A stretch of 64,000 nt of DNA from Sorex araneus (lineage: Eukaryota > Chordata > Mammalia > Eulipotyphla > Soricidae): contig NC_073307.1 of the NCBI RefSeq assembly GCF_027595985.1, positions 12,034,432-12,098,431 on the forward strand, given 5' to 3'. The notes under the pieces were generated by a model. It saw only the letters and a list, made by a program, of their open reading frames with translations, ran no database searches and was not told where the DNA came from. Positions 46,647-59,736 of this stretch are shown piece after piece (the first letter of the stretch is position 1; each line of letters starts with the position of its first letter). A program made the translations under genes and the position numbers.

Positions 46647-46725
46647 TTTAAAAAAATCTTATTTATTTTTTACAGAACTGTTTCAGTTATACAATGTTCT
46701 GACACCCATCCCTCCACCAGTGTAT
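46647..46725 (-). mobile_element. Tail-only L1 insertion (79 bp) with 12-bp target-site duplication
   Basis: AAAATCCATTTT is present at 46635-46646 and 46726-46737. The insert is just an A-rich tail (antisense) plus the last bases of the L1 3' UTR (CAGTTATACAATGTTCTGAC, CACCCATCCCTCCACC). Confidence 0.88.
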
Positions 46726-46785
46726 AAAATCCATTTTCTAAAAGGAACATTGAGTATAAAGGCATAAAATAATTTTAAGAAACTA

Positions 46786-46860
46786 GGGATGTAGCTTAGT
46801 GGTAGAGTGCATGACTCTTAATTTATAAGGTCAGTCCCTGGTATCACACACACAATAACA
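46786..46860 (+). mobile_element. tRNA-Ala-derived SINE or tRNA pseudogene
   Basis: GGGATGTAGCTTAGTGGTAG then AGTGCATG matches the 5' half of tRNA-Ala, including the A-box. The B-box is degraded to GTCAGTCCCTGGTATCA. A CACACAATAACAACAAG tail follows. It cannot fold as a functional tRNA. Related to the ID-like repeat at 3047-3137 rather than to classes A or B. Confidence 0.7.
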
Positions 46861-47424
46861 ACAAGAATTTTCATGAAAATAATAAATTAAAATATCTCAA
46901 TGCTGATAAAATGAGTTCTAGATTTTCCTGAATTTTAAAAATTCAAACTCAGGAAAATTTCTTTACCAATGTAGTGACAAAATATTTATTATAGGTTTTC
47001 AAAGTTAAAATATGCAAAGTTAAATGAAAGAGGAACAAGATAGAAAGTGGAGTTATTTAAAGTAATGCATTCTGGAATTTTTTTTAATGCAAGACATAGG
47101 GAAGGAAAATATTTATACTGCATTTGTGCTAAACAAACAAGGCTGCCTCTAGCCAGATCAGGGATTTTGGTCTACTTGGTGGGACCTTCTCTATCCAGTC
47201 TAATGAATGAGGGGGGAAAAGAATAATCTCAGTACACTGTGGGACTATGCCCAGCAGCTGAGAAGTCCTGTCCTAGAAGCAAGGTTAATACCACATTCTT
47301 TTGCCTCAGTGTATATCTGTGGCAAACGAATATTGTTATTATTACTTTTTTACATGTAGGCCAATAATTTAAAAATTGTTAAGGACAACCTGTTGATGAG
47401 GATCAAACCCAATTATAGCACTAG

Positions 47425-47508
47425 GGAGCTGGCTAAGGGGGTGAAGCACATGCCTGGCATACAATAGGCCCTGGGTTCAATCCCCTGAACCATCCCCAGT
47501 GGGAACCA
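47425..47508 (+). mobile_element. Old tRNA-derived SINE, 5' part
   Basis: GAGCTGGCTAAGGGGGTGAA, CACATGCCTGGCATACA and B-box-like GGGTTCAATCCCC. It ends near the target site of the following SINE. Confidence 0.6.
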
Positions 47509-47520
47509 TCAGAGTATGAT

Positions 47521-47691
47521 TTGTTTTTTTTCTTTTTGGGTCACACCTGACGATGCACAGAGGTTACTCCTGGCTTTGCACTCAGGAATTACTCCTGGTG
47601 GTGCTCAGGGGACCATATGGGATGCTGGGAATCGAACCCAGGTTGGCCTCGTGCAAAGCAAGCGCCCTAACCGCTGTACTATTTCTCCAGC
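47521..47691 (-). mobile_element. Class A SINE
   Basis: Full antisense copy. ATCAGAGTATGA and ACCAGAATATGA on the two sides are a slightly decayed target-site duplication. Confidence 0.92.
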
Positions 47692-49392
47692 CCACCAGAA
47701 TATGAATTTTTAAAGTCCTAGTGGGAAAGGCCTTGCTTACATTGAGTTGAAACTGGCTTCACCTTATCCTTCATCCACTGGTCCTTATTTTGCCTTTTGT
47801 TGTCCCAGAAGCAAAGCGAATTCTTCTTCAGCATCACAGACTATATTATTAAACTTAATTAAACGGTGATTTACAATCCCTCCTCTCTAGGCTCATCTTC
47901 TCCCATTTTCTCATTTATTATTGATGTTAAAGGGTTGAAAACACCCACTTTCTTCTTAGGAATTTTGCTTAATCAACTCCACATTCAAGCCACACAGATT
48001 CACTTACTGACACAGGGACTCTGAGTGGCCATTGGGAACTGGTTCGTTGTAGTGGGTGTGAATAGAAAGGTATTGAGTAAAATGAGTTTAAATTTCTTGG
48101 AAAATAACTTTAATAGAAGTAAGTCTGCAGATTAAATCTATCTAAATCTTTGAGCTGAACTAAAATGAAATGGTTAGCTAAAAGTATGTTTTAGAATTTG
48201 ATTCTTTTATTCCCAAGTTCTTAATACTAATCTGAATTAGCCATTTTTGCTGTTATTGGAGGCTTGATTCTCAATTTTTAATGCCATAAATTTTTAGTAA
48301 GGCAAAGAATAATGCCTAATAAAATATATTCACACCATCTTGATTTCAAAATTATTTTTTAAATTTTGTGTTCTAAAGACTGAAAGAGAAAGTATGACAG
48401 CAAAATCCTGTGTATTGATCTCTCCTTCATTTCCTTACTCTAAGTAACATGGCAGAATTACATCTTCCCAGGATCCACAGCTTGAATGATTTATAAGGGA
48501 AACTTAACCAAATCATCCCACCTATTTCTTGCCCGGTGGCAATTTCCTTTTAGCTCTTTCTTCCTCTTCCTCTTTTACCCCATCAACTCTATCCTTCACA
48601 CCTAGAGCAACTGAGGAAATGTCGTTGCACTCATAACTTGGTATTATCAACAACAGTTAATGTAGGCTCTCCCTCTCTTCTCCTTTCATAAAATATTTAT
48701 ACTGGTGTTAACTTGGAAAATGTATTAACTCCTTAATAGGCACAGAAGTTGGAAGAGGGGAGATTGTGCATTGATTAAGGAAAGCCTCTGGGGAGGTACG
48801 TGGAACTCCATTCTCTTGATTTAGTCTACCCAGATATTATACATCAGCTTCCATGTCTCACGTTAAGCGCATCCTCTCGAATTCTGACCTCATTGCTCCT
48901 GCTATGGCAAGCTTCAGCAGACACTGCCATTCCTGTCCCTGGCACTTCTATGCTGGCCTCCAAATTGCTCTTTTTCCACCCTTCAACCTGTTTATCAAAC
49001 AGCAGTCGGATGACTTTTCAGTGCAAATGGTATTATTTCTCTCGTTACTAAAAACTCTGTTGTGGCTTATCATTGCATATAGACTGAAAACAAAACTCTC
49101 CCCTCCAACCGACTCCCAGCTGTGATCTGGAAGGCCCCACTTACATGTCCAGGCATATTATTTCAGTATATTCTCAGTTGCTCAGTAAATCTCAGATACA
49201 GTTATTTTCTTTTAGTTAATTTCTCGAATGAGCTTTTTTCTGCTTCAGGCCCTCTTCTATGTGTCCTCTACTCTCTCTGGACAGCTCCATTTGTTTGAAT
49301 TGGCTAACTCCAAGTCACCTGGAGATTATTAAGTCTCTCGTTCTTCCTTGACAGAACCCCATTTTGAACCTCTAAAGGCCTTTATTTCTTTA
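47692..49392. other. Intronic unique sequence
   Basis: Repeat-poor, mixed composition, no exon recognised. Confidence 0.5.
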
Positions 49393-49568
49393 CTTTTTTT
49401 TTCTCTCGATTTTTGGGTCACACCTGTAGATGCACAGGGGTTAATCCTGGCTCTGCACTCAGGAATCACTCCTGGCGGTGCTCAGGGATTCTGGGATGCT
49501 GGGAATTGAACCCGGGTCTGCCATGTGCAAGGCAAATGCCCTACCCGTTGTTTTATGGCTTCCAGCCC
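49393..49568 (-). mobile_element. Class A SINE
   Basis: Antisense copy with a CAGGGATTCTGGG rearrangement replacing the usual GGGGACCATATGGG. AAGGCCTTTATTT and AAGGCCTTTCTTT flank it. Confidence 0.9.
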
Positions 49569-50143
49569 CAAGGCCTTTCTTTCAAGCACTGGTGTGTGCA
49601 TTCTCAGTGGCATCTGACTTGGTCGATGACCATCAACAAAAGAGGAATGGGTTGGCTGATCGCTAGGGTCTGGTCAACTAGCCTGAGTTTGAATCCCATG
49701 CCCTCCCTAGAAGGTCTTGACCACTCAGCCTCAGTTTCTCCATCCGAACCTAGAGGAAGCAGTATTTTCCTTTTTATAGGTTTATGCAAAGATAAATTAC
49801 AAAATCCTTGTAAAGTGGATAGAAGTGTCTGAGACGAAACTGGTATTTGATCTTTGTTAGTTGTCAGTTTATTACTGATGCATTTAAGGTATTTACACTT
49901 GATGGAGGGAAAGTATTGGGAAATAACATCTGTTTTCTTGAATAATTATGAAAAATATCTTAAAACTAATTGTAATGAAATTACAACATTCTGAACAGTT
50001 CTTTCTTTTAGACGAGTCTCAGTGTGATTGTGAGAGTGTTTTTCAAAATTCTCAAATATTTCAGTTCAGCCAGGCAAACACATAGTTTAATCTGTTTAAG
50101 AAGTTGTATTAAATTATGTTGAGTTTTTAAACTATATACTATT

Positions 50144-50337
50144 GGGGCTGGAGCGATAGCACAGCGGGTAGGGCATTTGCCTTGCACTCGGCCAACCCGG
50201 GTTCGATTCCCAGCATCCCATATGGTCCCCTGAGCACCACCAGGGGTAATTCCTGAGTGCAGAGCCAGGAGTGACCCCTGTACGTCGCTAGGTGTGACCC
50301 AAAAAGCAAAAAAAAAAAAAAGAAAGAAAAGGAAAAA
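50144..50337 (+). mobile_element. Class A SINE, near consensus, 15-bp target-site duplication
   Basis: AAACTATATACTATT is repeated perfectly at 50129-50143 and 50339-50353. A-box, B-box (GGGTTCGATTCC) and tail are intact. The tail is A-rich with AAAG units. Confidence 0.97.
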
Positions 50338-51017
50338 TAAACTATATACTATTTTCAAATTATTTTAAAAATAATTTACCATTATTGTTTAAATTTTCCC
50401 ATTGAGAATGCCTGAATCAAGCCTATTTCTAACACACAACAAACTGGTTGGACTTTCTGACAGTCTTGATTTTAGTTTGGAAAGTACTGATTGCTTTCTT
50501 TTTTTCCCCTCTTTTCTCTTTTTACACTGGGATTTCCATGGTGAAGCTTTTTATACCTCTAGAAGGGGTCTCTCCAGTAAAAATATTGCCCTGTGTGAAA
50601 GGATTGTTACAATGTGTAGCTTTTTACTGTCCAACACCTTCCTTTGGCTAAATATTTATGTGAAGTGAGGCACAGAAATTAAAATAGCCTCAAAGAAGCT
50701 ACATACTCTCCTTGACAACAACAACAACAAGAAGTCTGTGTTTTAACAGTGGTTTAACAGTAACAGTGTCTAGCATAGAGGAATAAAGACAAAAATATAC
50801 TTTAGTCCCGGTAACATTTATAGCATTGCCATTTTAACCATTATGCCCTATTTAGGAATATTTTTGGGGTGAACTTTATTTTGATGTCCTAAAACACAAT
50901 CATAAGTTGGTGGCAAGGAAACTCATACTGACTGTAAAAGGCAACAGAATGTGCGTGTATGTTGTGCCACGAAGGACAGAGCATGTAGTAGGAAATTTGC
51001 ACAAATTATTGCACACA

Positions 51018-51195
51018 GGGACTGGAGTGATAGTACAGCGGAGTAGAGCATTGGCCTTGCACGTGGCCGACCTTGGTTCAGTCCTTAGTACCCGATATGG
51101 TCCCCTGAGCATTGCCAGGAGTCATTCCTAGTACAGAGCCAGGAGTAACCCCTGAGCACCATTGGGTGTGGCACCCAAATAAAAACCAAAAAATT
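51018..51195 (+). mobile_element. Class A SINE, moderately diverged
   Basis: GGACTGGAGTGATAGTACAG, GGTTCAGTCCTTAGTACCCG, GAGCCAGGAGTAACCCCTGA and GGGTGTGGCACCCAAATAAA. Confidence 0.9.
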
Positions 51196-51407
51196 TTTGT
51201 ACACCCTGACACGAAAGCCATTCAATGGGGTGACCACTTGGAAATTTTGTTTTAGGGCTCTGCATGCTTTCTATCAGAAACCTTGTATTTCTGAGTTTAT
51301 AAATGAGAAAGGCAAAAATCTTCCATTTTGTAACTGAGCAATGAGTTAGCCACACATGGCAGGAATTTGATCATACACTACTTCTCTTAAAGATAAGGAG
51401 AATAAGA

Positions 51408-51579
51408 GGGGGCTGGAGCGATAGCACAGCGGGTAGGGCGTTTGCCTTGCATGCGGCTGACCCGGGTTCTAATCCCAGCATCCCATATGGTCCCCGAGCA
51501 CCGCCAGGGGTAATTCCTGAGTGAGGAGCCAGGAGTAACCCCTGTGCATTGCCGGGTGTGACCCAAAAATAAAAAAAAA
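51408..51579 (+). mobile_element. Class A SINE, near consensus, 17-bp target-site duplication
   Basis: AGATAAGGAGAATAAGA at 51391-51407 recurs perfectly after the A-tail. B-box has one change (GGGTTCTAATCC). Confidence 0.97.
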
Positions 51580-52127
51580 AGATAAGGAGAATAAGAAATA
51601 TACTTATTCCAGGTAACTGGAAATCCAACTGAAATTCATTATCATTTTACATCTTGAATATTTCTAACAATCATATTATCTTTGCCCTAAAAACTAAAAG
51701 TAATCACTGTTCTACCATAGATGTGTAAATAAACATGCTCGCTTGCTTGCTTAATATAGTTTTACCTGTCATTATTTGTGTTCCTTGAATGAACCTCAAT
51801 TTCTAAATTAGGTTGTGTGAAAATCTTTGAACATTTTGGCATTTACATTAAAGATACTGGACTGCCGTGTACAGAGAACATTTTTCTCTGCTTATCTTTC
51901 CCTTTAACCCTTCTGTGCTGTGTCAGTGTGCATGTGTGAACCGCTAGTTCTAGCATCTCTGCTTTTCCTTTTTTGCTTCTCATCATTTGCAGGTTGCAAA
52001 ACATATTGAAATTATTTCCCAAAGAAGAAAAAATTGACTTAAAATGATTCCTCTAAGTACCATACTGGGAACTTACTCCTTTTATCAGCTGTTCGACAAA
52101 TGTAAGTGCAAAGCCTCTCAGATTCTT

Positions 52128-52291
52128 TTTTTTTTTAATTTATTCATTTTATTGAATCACCATGTGGAAAGTTACAAAGATTTCAGGCTTATGTCTCAGT
52201 TATACAATGCTTGAACACCCATCCCTTCACCAGTGCACATATTCTACCACCAAAAACCCCAGTATACCTCCCACCTTCCCATGCCCCCACC
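52128..52291 (-). mobile_element. Short 5'-truncated L1 (164 bp), 14-bp target-site duplication
   Basis: CCTCTCAGATTCTT lies at 52114-52127 and 52292-52305. The insert is the L1 3'-terminal UTR: TTGAATCACCATGTGGAAAG, CAGTTATACAATGCTTGAAC and CACCCATCCCTTCACC. Confidence 0.93.
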
Positions 52292-52449
52292 CCTCTCAGA
52301 TTCTTAAGCCCCATTTAGGTCATCTCATAGGCTCTGTCTCTCACTGTAGATGACTTCTGAATCATTTAGACATAATTGGTAGATTTTCTGTCTTTAGGGC
52401 ATCTTTCTTCTCTGCTCCAGATCAGCATGTCTAACTGAATGCTGCTCAG

Positions 52450-52617
52450 ATTTCTTTTTGTTTCAGGACCACATATGGTGGTTCTCGGGGAGTGCTCCCA
52501 AATATGTACTCAGGGTTCTCTCTCAGTGGTGTTTGGAGAATCAGGTTTTGCCAGGGATAAAGTCTGGAGCTCCATCATGCAGATCATTAACTAAACTCTT
52601 TGAACCATCACCCAAGC
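52450..52617 (-). mobile_element. Old class A SINE
   Basis: GGACCACATATGGTGGTTC, GTACTCAGGGTTCTCTCTC, CAGGGATAAAGTCTGG. Head eroded. Confidence 0.55.
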
Positions 52618-53570
52618 CCTGGACATATCTTTCACTGTTTGACAGCCATCACAACATCTGGGGTGCCCCCAGATATCCCCCCATGCCCTCGACCTGGGTT
52701 CTTTATCTTGATGAATGACACTTACAGTCACATATACACCAGAACTGGAAACTATGACCCCTTTACTCCTCCCTTTCATTCACCTGTTCTGCTCAGTTCT
52801 TTGCCTTAGTCATTCTTTTAAAGTGTCTATTTCTGCTCATCTCCAGCCACCAGCTCCATACAGGATACAGTCAGTCTTTTCTTGTGCGGCTTTGAAAATT
52901 ATGAACTGATCTCTCTCTTGTTCTTTCCCCACGGAGACCTGTTTTCCACAAAGTAGCTGAAAGGAACCTGATTTAAATATTCTTTCATTCCCAGTTGCCT
53001 TTCACTCTCATACCCCAACTTGTTCACACTGGGCCATTTATAGTCTTTCCTTCTCCATGAACTTCATTCTCAGTGTATTTGTCTTACTAATGCTGTCCTT
53101 CCCCGGGGAAGCACATCTCCTCCCCAAGACTGAAGTGAGTTGCCCTTTTCATGTGCTGATTTTATTGCACCTATTGAGAAGTGACTTCTGATCATGGAGA
53201 GATTAATTCCATCAAAAAGGGTGTTTTTGCATACATTTCTGCAGAGGAGGGGACATTCCACGCCCTGAAGAACCTTTTGGGAATGCAGCCGTGTTGGTCA
53301 GGGTGGGAAGAAAGTAAAGGGAATGTTTAGGCCAAAGCCTTATTGTGCTTTCTATGGGCAAAACAAATGGGGCAAGTAAGTAGAGCCTGCATTAGATTAA
53401 ATCATCCCGTTGAGTTTGAGGGATTGGTGCCATCCTAGCCATCTGTATCTAGTTTGGAGTTGATATGGGGTAGAAAAGGATTGACATGGTAAGTGAGGAG
53501 ATGATGATGATGAATGACTTAGACTAGTTTGGTTTGCATATGGAAGAATCCCTCATGCTATCATTTTAGG

Positions 53571-53712
53571 AATTTCTTTTTTTGAGAGGATCATACTCAG
53601 TGTTCTTGGCTTACTTCTGGCTCTGAGGACCATATAGAGTACCAGGGATCAAACTGGGGTCAGGTTTGTGCCAGACAAGTGACTTACCTCTTGTACTATC
53701 TCTTGGCCCTTA
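53571..53712 (-). mobile_element. Old class A SINE, internally shortened
   Basis: TTCTTGGCTTACTTCTGGC, GAGGACCATATAGAGTACC, GGGATCAAACTGGGGTC, TGTACTATCTCTTGGCCC. Confidence 0.7.
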
Positions 53713-54624
53713 TTTTAGGAATTGACAAAGTCCAGAAGGAGCAGTCTCTCTCCAACCAGAAGTACACCCTTCCTCCACAAGATACCAAAACATTATTAAA
53801 TATGGAAAACATAAGATATGATTAATGCACCACCATATCCCCTATTGTGGTGCATTGTTTTGTTTACATTATATGAGTTCTTTACATTTTACAAATTTGA
53901 AAAGCATGGGGGTTTTAGACAGAAATCTGGTTTGACTTGTTCACCAGAGTAGCGGGGATACCAGAATGATGTTTCTAACTTGGTAGATGCTCAGTAAACA
54001 TAGTGAAATGGAGAATGAATGGACACCTTTCTACTGAGGTGTGGTTAATGTGTCCCAGGGAAAGTACCAGAATTTCCCCCTAAATATAGATTTGGTTAGA
54101 TCAGTTAAGTACATTTATTTTCATTTAATTTTAATGTGAGGTTTTTTTCCCCTTTCAAGCTAAGTGAGCTTTAATCTGGCACAGAATAATGAGTATTACT
54201 TAAAATTGTATGACGAGAACAGCACAGCTCTGTGTTCTTTGTTAGCTGGTGGTTCTTGGGCCAAGGGCAATTTGCCCTACAGGGGATATTTGGCAAGCTC
54301 TGTAGGCATTTTTTTTTTGGTTGTCATAACTGGCATCTAGCGGGTGCCTCAAGGGCAAGGGTGCATAAACATCCTATGACATTTAGGACTAGTTCCCAAG
54401 AAATAGTTATCCAATGCAAAAGGCCCAGTGGTCCCGCTATGAGCAGCTCAGAGTTAGAGGAGGGCGTGGGTGACGGGTTTTCCTTCAGAGACCTCACACA
54501 ATCAACCAGCTCCCCCTCTCACTGCACGAAACAATTGAAAACCAACCAGCTGATATTTTAGAGGTAAAGAAAGCAATCTTGAGAAGAAAAGAATTTCTAG
54601 ATGAAGACATGATCCACGTAGGGA

Positions 54625-54659
54625 GGGGTTCAGTAGGGGTTCGGTAGGGGTTCAGTAGG
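54625..54659. repeat. 11-bp tandem repeat, three units
   Basis: GGGGTTCAGTA, GGGGTTCGGTA, GGGGTTCAGTA in direct succession, then GG. Short minisatellite. Confidence 0.95.
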
Positions 54660-55219
54660 ACGAGAGGATGACTTTTCAGTGTCGAGTCAAGTGCTTGAGT
54701 GGACTATCGTTTGATGCCATCACAGAAAAATTAATTTTAAAAAGACTATCCCCAGTTGCCCCGGGACACTACCAGTTGTATTAACTGAAGGTTCTTGGGG
54801 GCTTCCAGGGTTGTGTATAGTGTTTAGTGGACAAGTACTCGAGATCAAACCAGGATCTGCTGCATGCAGACATCTTGACCCCTTGAACTGATTTTAAAAT
54901 ACCAAAGTCTAGCTTGGTTTCCAGATACTTAGTTTCTTAGCTAACTCAGTCATTCTTCTCAAACTATCTTCAGTGAAAACTAAGCGGTGTTCCATAATAA
55001 ATAAAGAAAACACGTCCAGATTGGAAGTGACAGAGCAGCATGTCAGCTGAAACTAGGCCAAAATATTAAGTTTTATCATGCTTCAGACTTAAGTCAGAAG
55101 TCCTGTTTTATAGTGTTTTATCATGATTATGATTTTCCAACCAGTAACAGTAGTGATAACAATAACAACTGTCACAATAATAACAACACAATTGAATAAG
55201 TTTTATCTATCATGGTTAT

Positions 55220-55337
55220 CCTTGTTTTTGGCTCCACACCTTATGGTTCAGGGTTACACCTGGTGGTGATCAGGAGATCATGCAGTGCTGGGACAGAATC
55301 CAGGCTCTCACATGCAAAGCATGTGGTTCTTTACAAG
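55220..55337 (-). mobile_element. Old class A SINE
   Basis: TTTTGGCTCCACACCTTATG, GGTTACACCTGGTGGTGATC, GACAGAATCCAGGCTCTC, ATGCAAAGCATGTGG. Confidence 0.6.
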
Positions 55338-56539
55338 AGGTATTTTTAACAGCTAATGTGCTTTGGCAAGGAAATTAGCTTATATAGTGCTTCACTGGCT
55401 TTGTATCATGGACCTACCAGTGAAATGAAATGCCTGAAAAGTGAATTTTGATGGGTTTTATTGAGCGCTAACATTGAATATATACATAACAGGGAGGACT
55501 TGTAGGATTCAGTATAGGAGAGAAAGTTATGTGACACTTAATCATGAGAGAATAGTGTTTGTATCTCGCTTTTCCAATTAGTGCTATATGACTTTGAACT
55601 GGCCTTGATAACCTCAATTCTCCTGTAGAGCAAACAACAGTCATTGAGATGGTGCTTACCTCTTCAATCACTGTTTAGAAAATGAAAATTAATGTGCAAT
55701 ACTTAATTCTGTGTCAAGTACATGCACATTCATATAAGCACTAATAAATATCAACTCTTACAATTTTCCCTTTCCCAAATATTCTGTAACAGTAATTTCT
55801 GAATATATTTCCAAATCATGCTTTTTTTTTTCATTTTTTCCCTAGCCTCTTTGTAAAGGATCACATATTAGATGCATTCTTTGGTTCCAAAGATCATCAA
55901 TATTATTATAAGAGATGATTGACAGGTACCTATGACCTCACATCTTTTGCATATGTCTCCAAATCAAGAGATGGCAAGAACAAAAAAAATAATATTTTAA
56001 AAGATTCACAATTAAAAGGAAAAAGTTTGTATTTCTGCCTGTGGAGTAAAATCTAACTTAATCTCTTGTATATATTACCTATAGCACTGGCTTTCTGCCT
56101 GAGGCAGGAGTTATAGAAACATCTTGGGATATAAAAGTAAGATGTGCTATTCATGTCTGACAGAATAAGGATGTTAGGAACCAAGATCTAACAACGTAGG
56201 TAGCGGCAATACAGGTTTTCAAAAGCAGACATGTTCAGTTGTCCCAAATATTTATTTTTCCAAGTTCTATAACATACTGACTTCAAAAACAGGGTGATAC
56301 TATGTGGAATTAAGATAGTTGACAGTTTCATCTCAAACATTCTTTTCTGATAATTCCTTGGAAAACAGTTATTTGATGTAATAGCTTAACACCTTTTCTA
56401 TTAAAAAAAAGACACTTTAAAGAAAATTTCTGGTAAAAAGAGCAAGGTGTATCCATTGATGGGCACTACAGATAATGGTACATTAGAATAATCAGTTATC
56501 TACAGAATAAGCAAAGAAAAGGGAATACTGGTCCCAGGA

Positions 56540-56660
56540 CATGCTGAAAGGACTGGAGTATGTGCTTCGCTTGTGGGAACCCTGGTTCAAAACCCACAGT
56601 ACATTCTCCTTTGAGCACCACTTGGAGTGGCCTCCACCACCCAAAAGTGAAAGAAAAGGG
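56540..56660 (+). mobile_element. Old tRNA-derived SINE
   Basis: GCTGAAAGGACTGGAGTATG, CTGGTTCAAAACCCACAGTA, GAGCACCACTTGGAGTGGCC, and a CACCACCCAAAAGTG end. Confidence 0.6.
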
Positions 56661-59404
56661 GGTGGGTTGGGATACACCCAACCCCCTTTTCCATCTAGAA
56701 AGCTGCCTGCTTTCACTTTAAATAAGTCCAGATGATATAACCTTAAAAATGTGTATTCTGCTATAGTGTATGTGGCTTTATTTTCTGAGGCCTGACTTTG
56801 AGGATTCAGGACAAAAGATAAGACACAGGCAGAGCTACAGTTCTTTGTCTAACTGAAGCCTCAGGATGAGCACCCGGCAAGCTTCTGTGCTGTTCCAATA
56901 TAGAAGCCCTATCAGGAGTGAAAGACGTCACTGACTTTCTCCTTATTTCTGTGACCCAGTTTTACCAAACTTAGTTTATAATAGATTTGAATGAACTGTT
57001 TTTCTAGAAAACACCCAAAAATAATAGAATCATCTCAATGGAGTCCATTGCACAGACAGACCCCTGTTAGTCTCTGTTCTTCTGTGTGAGCCCTATAGAT
57101 CCTTTGCTCATTTCTGTTGCCCTTTAACTAGGAAATTAGAGCAGCAACTATTTGTTTCATTTATGCTGTTTAAACTTTTTTTCAAATTCTTGCAATGCAT
57201 CTTACATCTTATTACTGACCATAAAATATCTCAGCCTCCCTAATTTCCTGAAAACATTTCACTCAAATCTATTATAAACTAAGTAGCATATTCTCTCTTC
57301 TACTTTGCTCATATAAAGTACTGAGAGAATTATAGGCTGTATCTTAAGGGTAGTATTAGGAAAAGGCTATCAGTATTTCTGAGAAGTGTAGTACAGTTCA
57401 AAGAAATATATTTAGAGAAGGACTGTGAGTCCAGCACTTTAATTTGGTCCATTAGTTCTCTGAGTTGATTAGTTATCTTTTGTGAAACTACAGATAAAAT
57501 TTCTGACCAAATACACTTTAATCTCTCAGTTCTATGAAGACAAGTAGCTTGCTGGTATTCCAGTTATAGGTTGTTTACTTGGTTCCCTTCAGTTTAATTC
57601 CTCTTTGAGCAGACGGAGTGAATTCTACAAACTTCAGAGTCTCTGGTGATAAACTTCTCTGTCATCTGTATTATCTCTTTTACAGCCAGATGGGGGAAAT
57701 GGTTTACATCAGGCACAATGTATATTTGAACAATAAGGTCTCCAGTGGAGTTATATTTCCTTTTATGGGAGTGAGATGTGTTGGGTGCTGCCTCCTCCCT
57801 GTTTCAGTTACACATAAAGCCAGTGGGACACAGCCCTGCTTTCATGCATGAATTCCCATACGATATTATTTTCTAAGCATGTTCATGTCAACAACTTGAG
57901 TCTTATTTAAAACAGCATTTCCTTTTGAAGTATAGAGGAGGAGGATGACCTTCAGTTCCAGTTCTCTTAAGTTTGATGAAAGCCACCTGAAATAAGTCGT
58001 TTGCCTGAAACACTGCGCTTTATCTTTGTCCTCTCCCTGGAATGATAGACTCTGTATTCTGTTACTTACATCTGACCCAAAAGAAATACCTGTCACATTT
58101 GCTTTAGAATCTATTCCTTTGCTAAAAAGCAATTTTGAGCTGTATGAAAAATTAAAACAAGAGTATAAGGGAAGAGAACAGTCTAATTCTGGCACATGGG
58201 ACCTGTTTTAAGTTCTGACAACTGAGTTTCTGTTGCTCTGTGTGTATGCATATACTTTTAGAAGGACCATGTAGCTCAGGAATTTGCATGGCTTAAATAG
58301 CAAGGAAAGACTGGCTACCACTATCATTAGAATCAAAATTGCTTCTTGTTTAATGTAGCCCTAGTCTGGGGGATCTAATTGATGTTTGAGATTTCCAGCA
58401 AGACATAAAGAAATTTTAATGTCCATAGTGTTCAAAAGAAAACTTGTTTGGCTAACACTGTAAGAGAAATAAAATTTTATATATATATATACACATATAT
58501 GTGTGTATGTTTGTGTGTATATACCAACTACCTCTTCCTCTCTCTCTGTAGAAATTTGTTTTAAAGAGAAGATCAAAGTTGGTTTAGAGCATTGCCCCAC
58601 ATTAGTATTTTCAACAGTGATTCATAAAACATGGAATTTTTTTAATTAGTTGATTTCACTAATGTGTTCCAGGTTAAGATCTCAGTTGATAGGAAGAGAT
58701 TTAAGAGCAAATTAATCAAGTATATGATACACATCAGCAGTAGGAATAAAACACATTTTCTTAAAGAGAGAGAAACCTAGAGTACTCGAGAGCCATGTCT
58801 GTCTACCACAGTTCCAGAAACTCACTAGAATATGAAGTGGGTTTGTTAAACCACAGGTCACTACACCTCAGTCCCCATATCTCTCTTCTGGTAGGTCTGT
58901 CACAAGTTAGATAGTTTTCATTTCTCATATGTTCTAAGTTCTCCACTTACTAAAAACTCTAGTTTCACCAAAACTACTTCTCCTGGCTCAGAGTGTAGAC
59001 TCTCAGCCCAAGAAAATATCCTCACTGCTGACCTCAAGGTGAAAAGTTTTGATTTTCTCCTTCATGCACCATTACCCATAATCACCATTGTCCGATTTCT
59101 CCTATTTGTCCAGAAGTGTTTTCTCCCCTGCATTCATCCCCTACCTGTACATGGGGAATACATATAATAGACATGTTATTATGATGGGAAGAATTGATGT
59201 ATGACATTTAACAATAAGGTTAACAAATTACAACATATCATGCAAGTCACTCAGTTAGCTTGTCATGGGCTAATGTAAAGAGTAAGTACTTCTAATGATT
59301 CCTCTTGGGTTAGTGCCGGGATCTTTCCTTATCTATCCCAGGGGAGGGTTTTAAAAGAGCTACACCTGGGATGCATTACAAAATTTACATAAAAATCTGA
59401 GTGT
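56661..59404. other. Intronic unique sequence
   Basis: AT-rich and repeat-poor. A TA/TG simple repeat lies at 58475-58522. No SYNPO2 exon 2 motif or other exon was found. Confidence 0.45.
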
Positions 59405-59525
59405 AGCCAGCTGGGAGATGTCTGAAAGAGCTGGAGCTCATGCTTTGCATATTAGAGCCAAGAGTTCAATCCCATGGACCAAACTCTCCCCCAAGCACTG
59501 CTGGGTGTGACCCCCAAAACAAGTA
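59405..59525 (+). mobile_element. Old tRNA-derived SINE, related to class A
   Basis: GAAAGAGCTGGAGCTCATGC, AGAGTTCAATCCCATGG and CAAGCACTGCTGGGTGTGAC, ending CCCCCAAAACAAG. Confidence 0.7.
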
Positions 59526-59736
59526 AACAAGAATCTGAGTTGACCTATAATGAAAAGCTTTCTAGGCAGTCTGATGTACAGCCAAGGTTTAAGAAACATT
59601 GGTTCCACTTAGTAAGTAATGTTAGTGGAATATTATCATCCCCCAGAGGTGAAATTTCTTGGGTAGAAGGGTGTAAAAGCTCTGTTATAAAGCTTTGTTA
59701 GGCACCCAAAATCACAGTTTATTCATAGTTTATATC

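Larger units (their letters stand above)
53713..56539. other. Intronic unique sequence with scattered old SINE remnants
   Basis: Mostly unique. Weak antisense SINE words occur at about 54740-54890 (GAGATCAAACCAGGATCTGC) and more clearly at 55220-55337. Confidence 0.4.
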
